DNA from: Flavilitoribacter nigricans DSM 23189 = NBRC 102662
GTDB taxonomy: Bacteria; Bacteroidota; Bacteroidia; Chitinophagales; Saprospiraceae
Assembly: GCF_002646595.1 (NCBI RefSeq)
Contig: NZ_PDUD01000058.1
Coordinates: 1-57,633 of the forward strand
DNA: 57,633 bases
Direction: 5' to 3'
Made by a program: the position numbers and the translations under genes. Below, piece by piece: positions 19,978-28,225 of this stretch; the first letter of the stretch is position 1; each line of letters starts with the position of its first letter. Under the pieces are notes generated by a model. It was not told the DNA's origin. It saw nothing but the letters and a program-made list of their open reading frames with translations, and did not search any database.

Positions 19978-20738
19978 TATTTCTCAATTGGAGGAAAAGC
20001 CAGCTTACTGCCCACCCGGAGCGTTCTGAAGCTGGTCAATCCGTTATGCCGGGCTACCTCCTGATGTAGGGAGGCATCGCCGTAGATCTCTTCGCAAAGC
20101 AGCAATAGGGTATCTCCTTCTTTGACTACGCGGTGATGGGAAAGATCCGGGGAGCTGATCATGCTCTTAGCCAGTTCCTTAATCGTATCTTCCGCGCTGA
20201 TAAAAGTAGCGGTGCCTTCGATACGTTTAGCGGCTCCACTGGGACTGAAGAGGGTATAGTCAACATCCAGCGATTTTAAAAAACCGATGCGAAAGTAGGC
20301 TCCCCAATAAACAGCCACCTTGAAGGGCCGGTGAATTTTCCCAATGAAATTTCCGGTTACGGCCAGAAACAATTGTAATTGTGCAGCCGCCGGAATAATA
20401 GTGTTCGGGTTGATCTCGACATCGAAAGGAAGCAACTCGGTCAGGTTGTTTATCGGTTCGCTGATATCGAATGGTAAGATCGTCGGCGGCATCGTACCGG
20501 TGCTGTCGAAGAAGACCGGAATACTGAATTCATCATCGATCTTTTTGATAAATTTGGGATCTGATCCGGTAGTACCGGAAGCCTGGTCCTTATTGTAATG
20601 CCACTCATAGCTTTCCTTAAAGCTAGCTGGATTGACCATTACACAACCTCTTAACAGCTTGATCTGCCCGGTGCTGTCATCGATGGCAATAATCTTGAGT
20701 TTTTCCAGTTTTCCGATATTCGGGCTTTCGAAAGTCAT
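19977..20738 (-). CDS. LysM baseplate hub protein (Afp7-like)
   Basis: This 253-aa protein corresponds to Afp7/Pvc7. The C-terminal 50 residues form a LysM module (HRVVKEGDTLLLLCEEIYGD, then HNGLTSF and GSKLAFPP). In eCIS, LysM proteins tether the hub to the first tube ring and help anchor the baseplate. The N-terminal 200 residues resemble the usual hub domain. The start overlaps the DUF5908 stop (ATGA), and the end overlaps the spike start, so the three are translationally coupled. Confidence 0.9.
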   Translation of the reverse strand: MTFESPNIGKLEKLKIIAIDDSTGQIKLLRGCVMVNPASFKESYEWHYNKDQASGTTGSDPKFIKKIDDEFSIPVFFDSTGTMPPTILPFDISEPINNLTELLPFDVEINPNTIIPAAAQLQLFLAVTGNFIGKIHRPFKVAVYWGAYFRIGFLKSLDVDYTLFSPSGAAKRIEGTATFISAEDTIKELAKSMISSPDLSHHRVVKEGDTLLLLCEEIYGDASLHQEVARHNGLTSFRTLRVGSKLAFPPIEK

Positions 20739-20905
20739 CTCTCCTGCTGATAATTAAGTTGTTTAATGACCTGTTCTACGCATTCGGTTATGAGAGCTTG
20801 CTTATCCGGTATTGCCAGCCTCCCGGCATTACGCTTCTTTTTTTCTGGCTCTGGTTTTGGCGCCACTATGGTACGCACTAATAATTCCTTGATTTGGATT
20901 GGCAT
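20735..20905 (-). CDS. DUF5908 small eCIS protein
   Basis: This 56-aa gene is easy to miss. It reads MPIQIKELLVRTIVAPKPEP, then a basic EKKKRN stretch and a C-terminal helix ending QLNYQQER. The MPIxIxELxVR start is the hallmark of DUF5908, found almost only in Bacteroidota eCIS loci between the tube genes and the LysM gene (Afp6 position). Its role is unknown. Its TGA overlaps the ATG of the LysM gene, supporting real translation. A 98-nt gap separates it from the preceding tube gene. Confidence 0.88.
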   Translation of the reverse strand: MPIQIKELLVRTIVAPKPEPEKKKRNAGRLAIPDKQALITECVEQVIKQLNYQQER

Positions 20906-21003
20906 ATTCTTACATTTAGTTTAAGTATGGCTTGCCGGGGGATAATCTTAAGTGGAAATCCATTAAGATCAAGAACGTATGACCACTCATCGCAATCGAT
21001 CGA

Positions 21004-21465
21004 TCACTGCCGACGGCGTTGCGGCTCCAGTATGGTCTTAAAATGTTCGTACTCCAGGGTAATAGTCTCAATGAAAACCTGGCTGCTTCCCGCGTCCAAT
21101 TCTCCAAATTTCAATTGTTGTGGAATGGCATTGATCACGTACCAACAAAGTAGCGGCTGCTGCCGATTATTCAGCAGGGTGATCATGATATTGACCGGAA
21201 CAAACTCAAAGTCTTCGATGGCATTGAGGCACCATCGGGTAACTTTTGAATCGACGCTTGCCCCCCGGCTGAGTACCAGCGGAGCATGCTCCACAGATTC
21301 GGGAAGGTGATAGGTGGACCGGTTCTGCCCACCTTCCCGGTAGGCTCTCAGTGTTACCCTGCCTTCCAGGCCCTGTACCTTTTGGAAGCGGGTATCCACA
21401 TCCGAATCTGTGATACCCTCAAACCGAACGGAGAACTGAAAGCCAAGTGGTGGGAGTGGCGGCAT
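21004..21465 (-). CDS. Second tail tube protein (Afp5-like tube initiator)
   Basis: This 153-aa protein belongs to the T4 gp19-like tube family. Visible features are GFQFSVRFEGI, FQKVQGLEG, a charged middle and a C-terminal LITLEYEHF-like strand (ETITLEYEHFKTIL). It differs clearly from the 144-aa tube protein upstream. Afp5/Pvc5 form the first tube ring on the spike, and its position just ahead of the hub genes fits that role. It starts 2 nt after the stop of the major tube gene. Confidence 0.88.
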   Translation of the reverse strand: MPPLPPLGFQFSVRFEGITDSDVDTRFQKVQGLEGRVTLRAYREGGQNRSTYHLPESVEHAPLVLSRGASVDSKVTRWCLNAIEDFEFVPVNIMITLLNNRQQPLLCWYVINAIPQQLKFGELDAGSSQVFIETITLEYEHFKTILEPQRRRQ

Positions 21466-21467
21466 TC

Positions 21468-21902
21468 TTAATCGTTTTGAATTTCACAGCCTTGATGGGC
21501 GATAACCATTTCTTCCACGGCGACCTCATTGGAGTCTGCATTCAAGGTTGTGGATTTTATTTCCTTTACCCACGCACCCAGGACCTTCCAGACCACTACC
21601 GGCTCGTGATCCTTATTTAGCAAGCTGATCACAATATCCCTTTGCGCCGGTTCTCCGGGATCATTCTGGTTCCACCATTCATAAAATTCATTATCGCCCT
21701 GGAACGTACCCCGCTTCAGGTTGATGTCCGTAAAAGTTTTCCGACCGGGGAACTTGAGGTCATTGCTCTCCGGACTTATCCCGTCGCGATATTTGACTTC
21801 CTCATAACTTCCACTCCCCAGGCCGGAGACCTCCTGAAAACCGGCATTGGAACCACCCCAGTCTACCCGAAAGTGGAAATTCGTTAATGGATAATTCGGC
21901 AT
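21468..21902 (-). CDS. Major inner tube protein (Afp1-like)
   Basis: This 144-aa protein is a gp19-like tube subunit with the classic start YPLTNFHFRVDWGGSNAGF, then QEVSGLGSGSYEEVKYR and LKRGTFQGDNEFYEWW. It ends EEMVIAHQG. Family members stack as hexameric rings that carry cargo. It follows the sheath gene after 60 nt, as in most eCIS operons, and is probably the most strongly made component with the sheath. Confidence 0.95.
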   Translation of the reverse strand: MPNYPLTNFHFRVDWGGSNAGFQEVSGLGSGSYEEVKYRDGISPESNDLKFPGRKTFTDINLKRGTFQGDNEFYEWWNQNDPGEPAQRDIVISLLNKDHEPVVVWKVLGAWVKEIKSTTLNADSNEVAVEEMVIAHQGCEIQND

Positions 21903-21962
21903 GATTATTTTTATTTAAATGTGTTTAAGAAATGAAGTTGCAAAAGCACTCTAATACGATGA

Positions 21963-23936
21963 TCAGGACTCCTGCATTTTATGTGAGAACCGCAATATGA
22001 TGAATTCCGCCGGCCGGACTACGGCCATCCCGATCTCCACGATCATTCGCCCCTCCAGGACATCCTGCGCGGTCATTGTATGTGGGATACCGACGTGGAC
22101 GTAAAAGGCCTGTTCAGGTTTAGACCCGGCCAATGCTCCAGCGCGCCATTGAAGAATTAAGAAGTTCTCGATCATGGCCCGTACCCTTACCCAGGTATTG
22201 GCGTCGTTGGGTTCAAAGACGAAACTCTCTGTAGCCTTTTTGATCGATTCCTCGGCCATATTGAAGAATCGGCGCACAGAGATATAACGCCATTCGTTGT
22301 CATTGCCGGCCAGCGTGCGACCGCCCCAAACCAGAATGCCTTTACCGGTGAAAGCACGGATCGCATTGATGGACTTGCCGGCCAGCGGATCGACATTCAG
22401 CCCGTCCTGAATGGGAAGATCTATCACTTCCGTAAGGCCTTTGACGCCGAGCATGCTAACATTGGCGGGAGATTTCCAGACGCCCCGCTCATTATCGACC
22501 CGGGCGTAGATCCCGGCTACTGCACCACTGGGCGGCTGTTGGTAAAGCTGCTCCCGCAGGCTGTCTACCAAATTTTTATACACTACATGGTCATTATAGA
22601 GAGTATGATTAAGCTCTTTTTCGTAAGCTGCCGCGTATTGCAAGATGGTATTTAGACCGGCCGTTATCTGTACGAATAGTTGTTCCAGGTAGGGTAATGC
22701 TTTTGTTCTACGCTCCTCATCATCACTGCCTCCAGAGTATATCGTCGGTTCTGGCGGGATAATACTGATGTCGATATTGCCCCATTGTGTGGTGGTAATG
22801 GTGGGGGGATTGGTATAATAAGTGTAAGTTCCGGCAGGCTCGTTCTGGAGCTCACTTTCCGCGCCTTTCTCATATTTGACCAATAGATCGAGCGCCTCGT
22901 ATAAGGGTTGTCCGGCATCGATTAAATTCAGGATATCGTTTTTCAGGCTGGTGAAGGTTACATTAGCGGCCCAGGTATCCACTACCTCCAGAATTTGATA
23001 CATTTTTCCGATGATCGCCGCAAAATTCGCATCATCATTGGTTGTTTTGAAAGTATCTACCAGCACCCTGAATGCAAGCTCGACCGAAAGTTCCGACCCT
23101 TTCAAACTGTTCAGCCCGGGTGAAAAGTAGTCGGCGCGATCCTCGGATAATGCACTGAGTCCCGGTAGGACGTTGGTCAAGATGTTGCCATCGTTGGTAA
23201 GGTTAGGCAGGGTAAGCTGCACTCCTCCGCGGAATATCTTGTCCTTGATCAGGTCGTAGGTCACCGGGATATCCACATTGACTAGTAAATGTGGGGTGTA
23301 GGCCGCTCCATATTTAAGATTGGACATGCCTATCATATCCCGAAATTCAGCATGGCCCGCGATCCAGTCAAACGATGGGTCGCTGGAACGCTCCCGACAA
23401 TCAAGAATGCAAAAGCGGTCCTTTAATTCTCCACATTGTAGCAATGCCTGGCTTTGCACTTCGTACAGATCGGTACCCGGAGATATTCCTACTGCATCTG
23501 GCAATACGATCAGGGTAGGTTCATCTTTCTTTCGCAAAGCGGCTAGTCCGGCCAAATAATCAACTCGTTTATTCTGATTGTCTTCATACTTACCGATAGA
23601 GATGATATAGCAGCGCCCCCCTCCGTTCTGAAAGTAGGAACGCAGTGAATCATACGAATGATAGTTGGAACTTATGTCCGCCTTTTCAAAAGCATTGTTG
23701 GCATCCAGGTGAATGGCATTGATCAGGCGGTTAGGTGCACCACCGAAGAACTTGTCGTACTCAAGCATCGAAGACACCGGCGTCGGTACGAGATGTAAAT
23801 CACCGGCATTGATCCTAGTAGCTTTTTGAGTATAACTGATGAAGGCGGGAATCGCCGTCGCTACCGGAGCGATAGAAGGCGGAAATTTCGCTATCTCTTC
23901 TACATAGACACCTGGTGTCCTATAAGTGCTTGGCAT
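21963..23936 (-). CDS. Contractile sheath protein (Afp2-4 family)
   Basis: This 657-aa protein is the sheath. The N-terminus has YRTPGVYVEEI, the family signature. The C-terminal domain (about 515-650) contains DGLNVDPLAGKSINAIRAF, GILVWGGRTL, RYISVRRFFNMAEESI and FVFEPND, all typical of phage and eCIS sheaths. Sheath contraction drives the tube into the target. Only one sheath gene is present, whereas Afp and PVC have three. The start follows the 421-aa gene by 4 nt. Confidence 0.95.
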   Translation of the reverse strand: MPSTYRTPGVYVEEIAKFPPSIAPVATAIPAFISYTQKATRINAGDLHLVPTPVSSMLEYDKFFGGAPNRLINAIHLDANNAFEKADISSNYHSYDSLRSYFQNGGGRCYIISIGKYEDNQNKRVDYLAGLAALRKKDEPTLIVLPDAVGISPGTDLYEVQSQALLQCGELKDRFCILDCRERSSDPSFDWIAGHAEFRDMIGMSNLKYGAAYTPHLLVNVDIPVTYDLIKDKIFRGGVQLTLPNLTNDGNILTNVLPGLSALSEDRADYFSPGLNSLKGSELSVELAFRVLVDTFKTTNDDANFAAIIGKMYQILEVVDTWAANVTFTSLKNDILNLIDAGQPLYEALDLLVKYEKGAESELQNEPAGTYTYYTNPPTITTTQWGNIDISIIPPEPTIYSGGSDDEERRTKALPYLEQLFVQITAGLNTILQYAAAYEKELNHTLYNDHVVYKNLVDSLREQLYQQPPSGAVAGIYARVDNERGVWKSPANVSMLGVKGLTEVIDLPIQDGLNVDPLAGKSINAIRAFTGKGILVWGGRTLAGNDNEWRYISVRRFFNMAEESIKKATESFVFEPNDANTWVRVRAMIENFLILQWRAGALAGSKPEQAFYVHVGIPHTMTAQDVLEGRMIVEIGMAVVRPAEFIILRFSHKMQES

Positions 23937-23940
23937 GACA

Positions 23941-25206
23941 TTAAATATTTAATTCAGGTAATTGAATGATTGAAATATATTGTTCCGGATCGGAGGCCTG
24001 AACGTATGGCTTTCCCGGATTTGGAAGGTATATCTGATCGTTTGTACCGTCTTCCTTAAAAGCGATCGGCTGCGGGAAGTGACTCAATCCCCGTGGGGAT
24101 TTGGTAAATAACCTACTACCTACTGTGGTGATCGAAGAAGAATTATCGCTGTGAGGAGTGAGAATTTGATCTTCAAAGGGGATGTATTCCCAATTTGTCA
24201 GCCGACTGCCGATCCTAACCTCGAAAACCGGCGTATCCAGATTCGATCCGTTGAATTTCAAATAGCCGTCTGGTGTTTCCAGCAATCGGAAATCGCCCAG
24301 GCTATTGCGGTGCCCGATCTCGATCATCGCCCAATCCGACAAATGGTAAGCATCCGAAGAGATAGTAATTGTATACTGGTCCAGTTGTGTACTGGAATTA
24401 CTTATTTTTAGGGTGTAATCGCCAGGTGTTACATCATCAAAATTTAGGTTGATCTGACGTAATCCATCAGGGTTTGATATTTCTGTAGTAGCTACTTGGG
24501 TGCCGATAGGGTCTTCCAAAACGGCCTTTAAAAAAGTCACCGGTTGATGGGCTGAAACGGGTCTTGGTAAATAGTGGAACTGCGCCGGGACCAAATAGCG
24601 ACCGGAGGAGTTCAGATAGTGAAAATCGGTGACGGGCTCCCAGATATTTGCGGCGGGAGGGGCGACTTCGGTGTGCTGAAAAGCCTGGTATAGATCTGCT
24701 CCATCTACAGACAACTCCCCCATTTCGTATGCTCTTTCTTGATTGTGACCCGAGATGGCCGGATGGAGGGAGGGATAAGATAATGCGTCGGTCAGATTAC
24801 TGAATAAGTGATTTCCCCGAATATTGGGTGTCAATCTTACATTGGAGATATTGTTAAAATAAGGATTCCTGATCCTGATCCTGAAATACAACCGGAAGGA
24901 CTCATCGATCGGAATCACCGGAAGGTATCGCTTATTCATACCTACCTTTTTTTCCTGGGTTTCCACGGCTACTTTAAATCCGTAGGCTGACGGAAAAAAT
25001 CGCATACGCTGATCCCGTAGTACCTGTGTCGATCCGCCTGCCGGAAGAAATTGCAGATCGCGAGAAATATTATAGCCCAGGCGCTCCAGCTCCCGGTTTC
25101 GCTCTTCGAGAGAGGTCAACGACCAGTAAGCTACTGGATCCTCCAGGTAGTAGGAGTGGATCACGCGAACTTCAAATAGAGTTTTATATATGCTCGAAAA
25201 GGCCAT
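23941..25206 (-). CDS. Unknown eCIS protein between cap and sheath genes
   Basis: This 421-aa protein was not recognised by sequence. It begins MAFSSIYKTLFEVRVIHSYY and appears mainly beta-rich, with an Ig-like stretch at about 225-285 (VTFLKAVLEDPIGTQVATTE and DYTLKISNSSTQLDQYTITI). It ends in an Asn/Pro-rich tail. No signal peptide or membrane segment is seen. Its coupling to the DUF4255 gene (5-nt gap) and the sheath (4-nt gap) points to a structural part at the distal end, such as a cap adaptor of the kind described for an Algoriphagus eCIS. That role is an inference from position. Confidence 0.75.
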   Translation of the reverse strand: MAFSSIYKTLFEVRVIHSYYLEDPVAYWSLTSLEERNRELERLGYNISRDLQFLPAGGSTQVLRDQRMRFFPSAYGFKVAVETQEKKVGMNKRYLPVIPIDESFRLYFRIRIRNPYFNNISNVRLTPNIRGNHLFSNLTDALSYPSLHPAISGHNQERAYEMGELSVDGADLYQAFQHTEVAPPAANIWEPVTDFHYLNSSGRYLVPAQFHYLPRPVSAHQPVTFLKAVLEDPIGTQVATTEISNPDGLRQINLNFDDVTPGDYTLKISNSSTQLDQYTITISSDAYHLSDWAMIEIGHRNSLGDFRLLETPDGYLKFNGSNLDTPVFEVRIGSRLTNWEYIPFEDQILTPHSDNSSSITTVGSRLFTKSPRGLSHFPQPIAFKEDGTNDQIYLPNPGKPYVQASDPEQYISIIQLPELNI

Positions 25207-25211
25207 ACCAA

Positions 25212-25826
25212 TTAGCTTATTGTTTCTTGGGATTGCAGCGCGGAGACCAGTGGACCCTGATAATGAATCAATCTAGGCCGGATAGTCACCAATCTTGCCT
25301 TTAACACAAAATGGGGTAGCTGTTTTCCACCAAAAGTTGACCACAGATAGTTGGTTTGCTCATAGCTGAGGGAATGCAATTCCAGATTGAGTTGAAACCC
25401 GGCCTTCTCTTCCGGCTCCATACCGTCAAAAATCGGATCAGGTGTATTAGCGGCGGTAAAAGAATCTTTGGCCTGGAAGAAAGCCAGACTTTCGGAAAGG
25501 TTATTCAGGGCATTGGCGTAATCCACGAAATTGGCACATACCAGCAGGTAAAGATTCAGGTAGAGTTCCGGATTCTTATAGATCGTTTTCCCATTTAAAC
25601 CGGTAGCCCGGTAAGATCCACTATTCTTTAAGGTCCTTTCTTCTTCAATGCGGATCAGGCTCAGGAATATGTGGTTCGAATAGTTGCCGGTGTTATCCGT
25701 AGCAATCTTATTGGCATCTTCCAGTAATACATGAAATGTACTATCCCAACTGGCATCCTGCACGATCAGGTAGTTTTTCAATTGATTCGCCATTAATGTC
25801 AGAGCCATGCCAATAATCATCTCCAT
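25212..25826 (-). CDS. DUF4255 (Pvc16 N-terminal) cap or tube terminator protein
   Basis: This 204-aa protein matches DUF4255, the family of Afp16/Pvc16, which ends tube and sheath polymerisation. Family-like features are a hydrophobic N-terminal helix (IIGMALTLMANQL), the NHIFLSLIRIEEERTLKN strand, and NPELYLNLYLLVCANF followed by LNNLSESLAFFQ. The start is set at ATG 25826 (MEMIIGMAL), 7 nt after the preceding gene's stop; the frame stays open upstream but would overlap that gene. In Afp the cap gene is near the 3' end of the operon, while here it leads it. Confidence 0.9.
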   Translation of the reverse strand: MEMIIGMALTLMANQLKNYLIVQDASWDSTFHVLLEDANKIATDNTGNYSNHIFLSLIRIEEERTLKNSGSYRATGLNGKTIYKNPELYLNLYLLVCANFVDYANALNNLSESLAFFQAKDSFTAANTPDPIFDGMEPEEKAGFQLNLELHSLSYEQTNYLWSTFGGKQLPHFVLKARLVTIRPRLIHYQGPLVSALQSQETIS

Positions 25827-25833
25827 AAATAAT

Positions 25834-26139
25834 TTACAATTTCCTGAAAACTGCTTTGAAGTCTCCCTCATCCAGTAGGTCCTGGATCACTAATTCAATA
25901 TCCTCACGTTTACACCGGTCAATGAGCACCATATTTTTCATCCAGAAATACTTACCTGACAAGCATTTTCCCGCCAGGCGGTTTTCCCGGATCAGCATCT
26001 TGATCTTTCCATAAGAAAGGAAGGATGCTGCATACTTGACCTGATCGTCAAAGACCACAACTACATCTGAAATAAATGCTTCGATTGGTCCATACTCCCC
26101 AGTGCCTTCGGAGGAAATATGAATTCGCTCTATCTTCAT
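25834..26139 (-). CDS. Small orphan protein, first gene of the eCIS operon
   Basis: This 101-aa protein was not recognised. It starts MKIERIHISSEGTGEYGPIE, has a beta-rich first half (DVVVVFDDQVKYAASFLSYG) and ends with a basic helical part with two cysteines (SGKYFWMKN, DRCKRED). No signal peptide or membrane segment is seen. It sits 7 nt before the DUF4255 gene and directly behind the 181-bp regulatory gap, so it is probably co-expressed. It might be a small assembly or regulatory factor, by position only. Confidence 0.65.
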   Translation of the reverse strand: MKIERIHISSEGTGEYGPIEAFISDVVVVFDDQVKYAASFLSYGKIKMLIRENRLAGKCLSGKYFWMKNMVLIDRCKREDIELVIQDLLDEGDFKAVFRKL

Positions 26140-26153
26140 GAATTGTTAACTAT

Positions 26154-26175
26154 GCCTCAGGATATGATCTGAGGC
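26154..26175. promoter_or_regulatory. Hairpin in the leader of the eCIS operon
   Basis: Perfect 7-bp arms GCCTCAG and CTGAGGC enclose an 8-nt loop. On the minus-strand transcript this lies 15 nt before the ATG of the first eCIS gene (start at 26139), so it would form in the leader. It lacks a U-run, so it is not an obvious terminator. It may affect translation or mRNA stability. Confidence 0.5.
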
Positions 26176-26209
26176 TGTTCATACGGAAACTGCAGCGGAC
26201 AATGCGGTT

Positions 26210-26236
26210 TTCAAAGCATTGAAATGCTATTCAAAG
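26210..26236 (-). promoter_or_regulatory. Candidate LytTR binding direct repeat
   Basis: On the minus strand, CTTTGAA occurs twice with a 13-nt spacer, giving a 20-bp period, about two helical turns. LytTR proteins typically bind paired direct repeats spaced by about two turns. The pair is 70-97 bp upstream of the first eCIS ATG and just downstream of a LytTR-type gene. Motif and spacing are seen directly; the binding is inferred. The stretch AGCATTGAAATGCT-like inverted repeat (AGCATT-GA-AATGCT, 26215-26228) overlaps it. Confidence 0.4.
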
Positions 26237-26320
26237 AATAATTTGCGGAAAATGGAATCCTAAAACAAGGGAAAACCGATTAACGGGAAGATTGAGGGAA
26301 TTATCGGTCCAAAACCGGTT

Positions 26321-27100
26321 TTATCGTAAAAGCAGCATCGTATTCAGGAATTCGGTCTTTCTGCGCTTGGCAACCGGAACCAGAGATCCATCGGACATTT
26401 GGATCGTACCATCCTTGTAATACTTTTTAACATGCACCAGGTTGATCAAATGTGATTTGTGCGGACTAAAGAAGTGAAATGGATGTAGTAGCTTACAAAA
26501 TTCTCCGATATTATTTGTACTGATAAGATCCGAACGTTGCCTGGTAATGATCTGGGTATATTTCTGCATGCCCTCCAGTCGAATCAATTGGTTGATGTGT
26601 ATGAACTCAAAGCCTTCTACAGTGGGTACTCCGATCAATTCTCCGGGAGGAATTATCTGTTTATTATTGGTTGCTATAATTTCAGACTTCCTGTGGTTAT
26701 TGGCTATTATCCTAATTTCCGCATAGCGAACTGCAGTTATTAGTTCTACTTTTTTTAAAGGTTTAATGAGAAAACCAGCAGCCTGATATTTATTGGCATC
26801 CAAAGCTCTGTCAGGACAAGAAGACATCAATATAGTATGACAAGATGGGAAAAAAGTTCCTCCAGCACCTATTAAACTATTCAATCCGGGCAATGTGATT
26901 TCTGAAAAAACAATTTGGGGAAGCTCTTGACGAATTAAACCCAGACCTTCCTTTAAGTTTGTAGCAGTACCTACTATCTGAATTTGTGGACAGTTGATTT
27001 CGACTTCCTCTTGAACCTTTTCAATGGCATCGATACAAATGTCAAGGATAATTGCATTTAATGAAATACAATCCTGCATGGCGTTAGGGCTTAGATACAT
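26321..27100 (-). CDS. LytTR-family response regulator with atypical receiver domain
   Basis: This 259-aa protein has an N-terminal receiver-like domain (about 10-130) and a C-terminal LytTR DNA-binding domain (about 155-255, FIHINQLIRLEGMQKYTQII and FFSPHKSHLINLVHVKKYY). The receiver keeps the conserved lysine (FLIKPLKK) but appears altered at the acidic sites. IVFSEITLPG replaces the usual FLDIxMPG, putting Glu where the phosphoacceptor Asp would be, and IILDICID has one Asp where two are usual. It may therefore work without phosphorylation. It lies 181 bp upstream of the eCIS operon on the same strand, so it is a likely local regulator. Its stop overlaps a perfect palindrome AAAACCGGTTTT (26311-26322). 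Confidence 0.88.
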   Translation of the reverse strand: MYLSPNAMQDCISLNAIILDICIDAIEKVQEEVEINCPQIQIVGTATNLKEGLGLIRQELPQIVFSEITLPGLNSLIGAGGTFFPSCHTILMSSCPDRALDANKYQAAGFLIKPLKKVELITAVRYAEIRIIANNHRKSEIIATNNKQIIPPGELIGVPTVEGFEFIHINQLIRLEGMQKYTQIITRQRSDLISTNNIGEFCKLLHPFHFFSPHKSHLINLVHVKKYYKDGTIQMSDGSLVPVAKRRKTEFLNTMLLLR

Positions 27101-27820
27101 TGTGTTCCAGGGTTTGTTTAAGTAGCTATTTATTAATATTTTAACGAATTAAGAATCTATATGTTACGTCATTGATTTTAATTATTATTTGACTATAAAT
27201 AATCTATACTTAAGTCCTGCATTTCAGGAATTGGTTTGCGTGTAAAAGGAATACCTTCCACAATACGAAGATTTAACGTCGGCAGTCTTCGCAATTCTAT
27301 TTTGTAATGTTTAATCCCTTCCAGGAAATTCACCATGGCCTCTTTGCCATATTACCTTCAATCCCCCCAGCACCCCCACCGCCCAAACCCTCGTCCCTGC
27401 AAGATAGGCTCCACTCCGGGCTGCGCAAAAGTGACTACCCAAAATAGGGTAGGAGTGTGACCAGATCCTACTACCCTCTATGTACAGGATTGCGCAGTCC
27501 TCCGGTTCCGCCTTTTATATGCAGTGCCTTCGCGTTTGGCGGCTTTGCGCGCAGGTGGGCGTACCGGGTTGGTGCACATGATCTTGCGCACCGCGTAAAG
27601 ATCATCCCGTATGAGGTCAAGTCTGATACCGAACCATATGGTTGGAGCATCTTTCCTTGCAGTAGCTATTTATCGTAAGTTCCGTCCACCATCAACCGTC
27701 TACCATCCAAATGCACCGTCTTGCGGCCTTTATAAAGGGCACCCAGGTTGGTCCACCACCACCGTCTACCATCAGCCGTCCGCCTTCGACCTTCGACCAT
27801 CAACCTTCGACCGTCCATCC
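27101..27820. other. Gene-free low-complexity stretch
   Basis: No credible gene was found. The right side (about 27680-27830) is a degenerate run of ACCATC/GTCTACC/CTTCGACC units, related in style to the octamer arrays near 28.3 and 29.0 kb. A GC-rich stretch near 27525-27560 looks like intergenic repeat material. A hairpin with 8-bp arms ATGATCTT and AAGATCAT lies at 27578-27605. The stretch just above 27100 is AT-rich and should hold the promoter of the LytTR gene, but no clear TAnnTTTG box could be fixed. Confidence 0.5.
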
Positions 27821-28225
27821 TCAAAACAACCTCAACCCCGCCGGCGTATGCCGAACGGACCCATCCGCAAACAATTCCGTCACCGGCAGGTTCTTCGCCA
27901 GCGCCTTTTTCACCGTGTCATAGGTGCCACCGACCTTGCCTTTGGGGCCGTAGAAAGCGATCACCGCATCCGCCAGAGCGACCAGCTCGGTGTTGCGCAG
28001 TAGAGGCGCCAGTTTTTCGGGGTAGTTTCTATAGTCCGGCCGGATTACTTGTACCGCCAGCCCGTTTATCTGGGCAAAGCGAGCCGCCAGTTGATCCGCT
28101 CCGCGGGCGCCGCCGTGCAACAATGCTGATACGTTCGGATATCTACTTTTTATCTCATCAGCGAGCCGCGTAAAATTAGCTTCATTCTCCGCGACGGCCC
28201 GGCTACCGGTGATCAATAGTTTCAT
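27821..28225 (-). CDS. DUF2493 (SLOG superfamily) protein
   Basis: This 134-aa protein matches the DUF2493/YspA-type SLOG fold. It has MKLLITGSRAV at the N-terminus, the LLHGGARGADQLAARFA nucleotide-binding motif (about 35-50), IRPDYRNYP, and a C-terminal AVIAFYGPKGKVGGT. SLOG proteins bind nucleotides or their derivatives and appear in DprA and in nucleotide-signalling defence systems; this stand-alone form has no known partner here. Low-complexity repeats flank it on both sides, which suggests a mobile accessory spot. Confidence 0.85.
   Translation of the reverse strand: MKLLITGSRAVAENEANFTRLADEIKSRYPNVSALLHGGARGADQLAARFAQINGLAVQVIRPDYRNYPEKLAPLLRNTELVALADAVIAFYGPKGKVGGTYDTVKKALAKNLPVTELFADGSVRHTPAGLRLF

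Noticed and set aside
1673-26139. Prophage or type VI secretion system
   Set aside because: No capsid, portal, terminase, lysis, TssJLM or TssBC-type genes are present; DUF4255, DUF5908 and Afp15-like ATPase are eCIS-specific.
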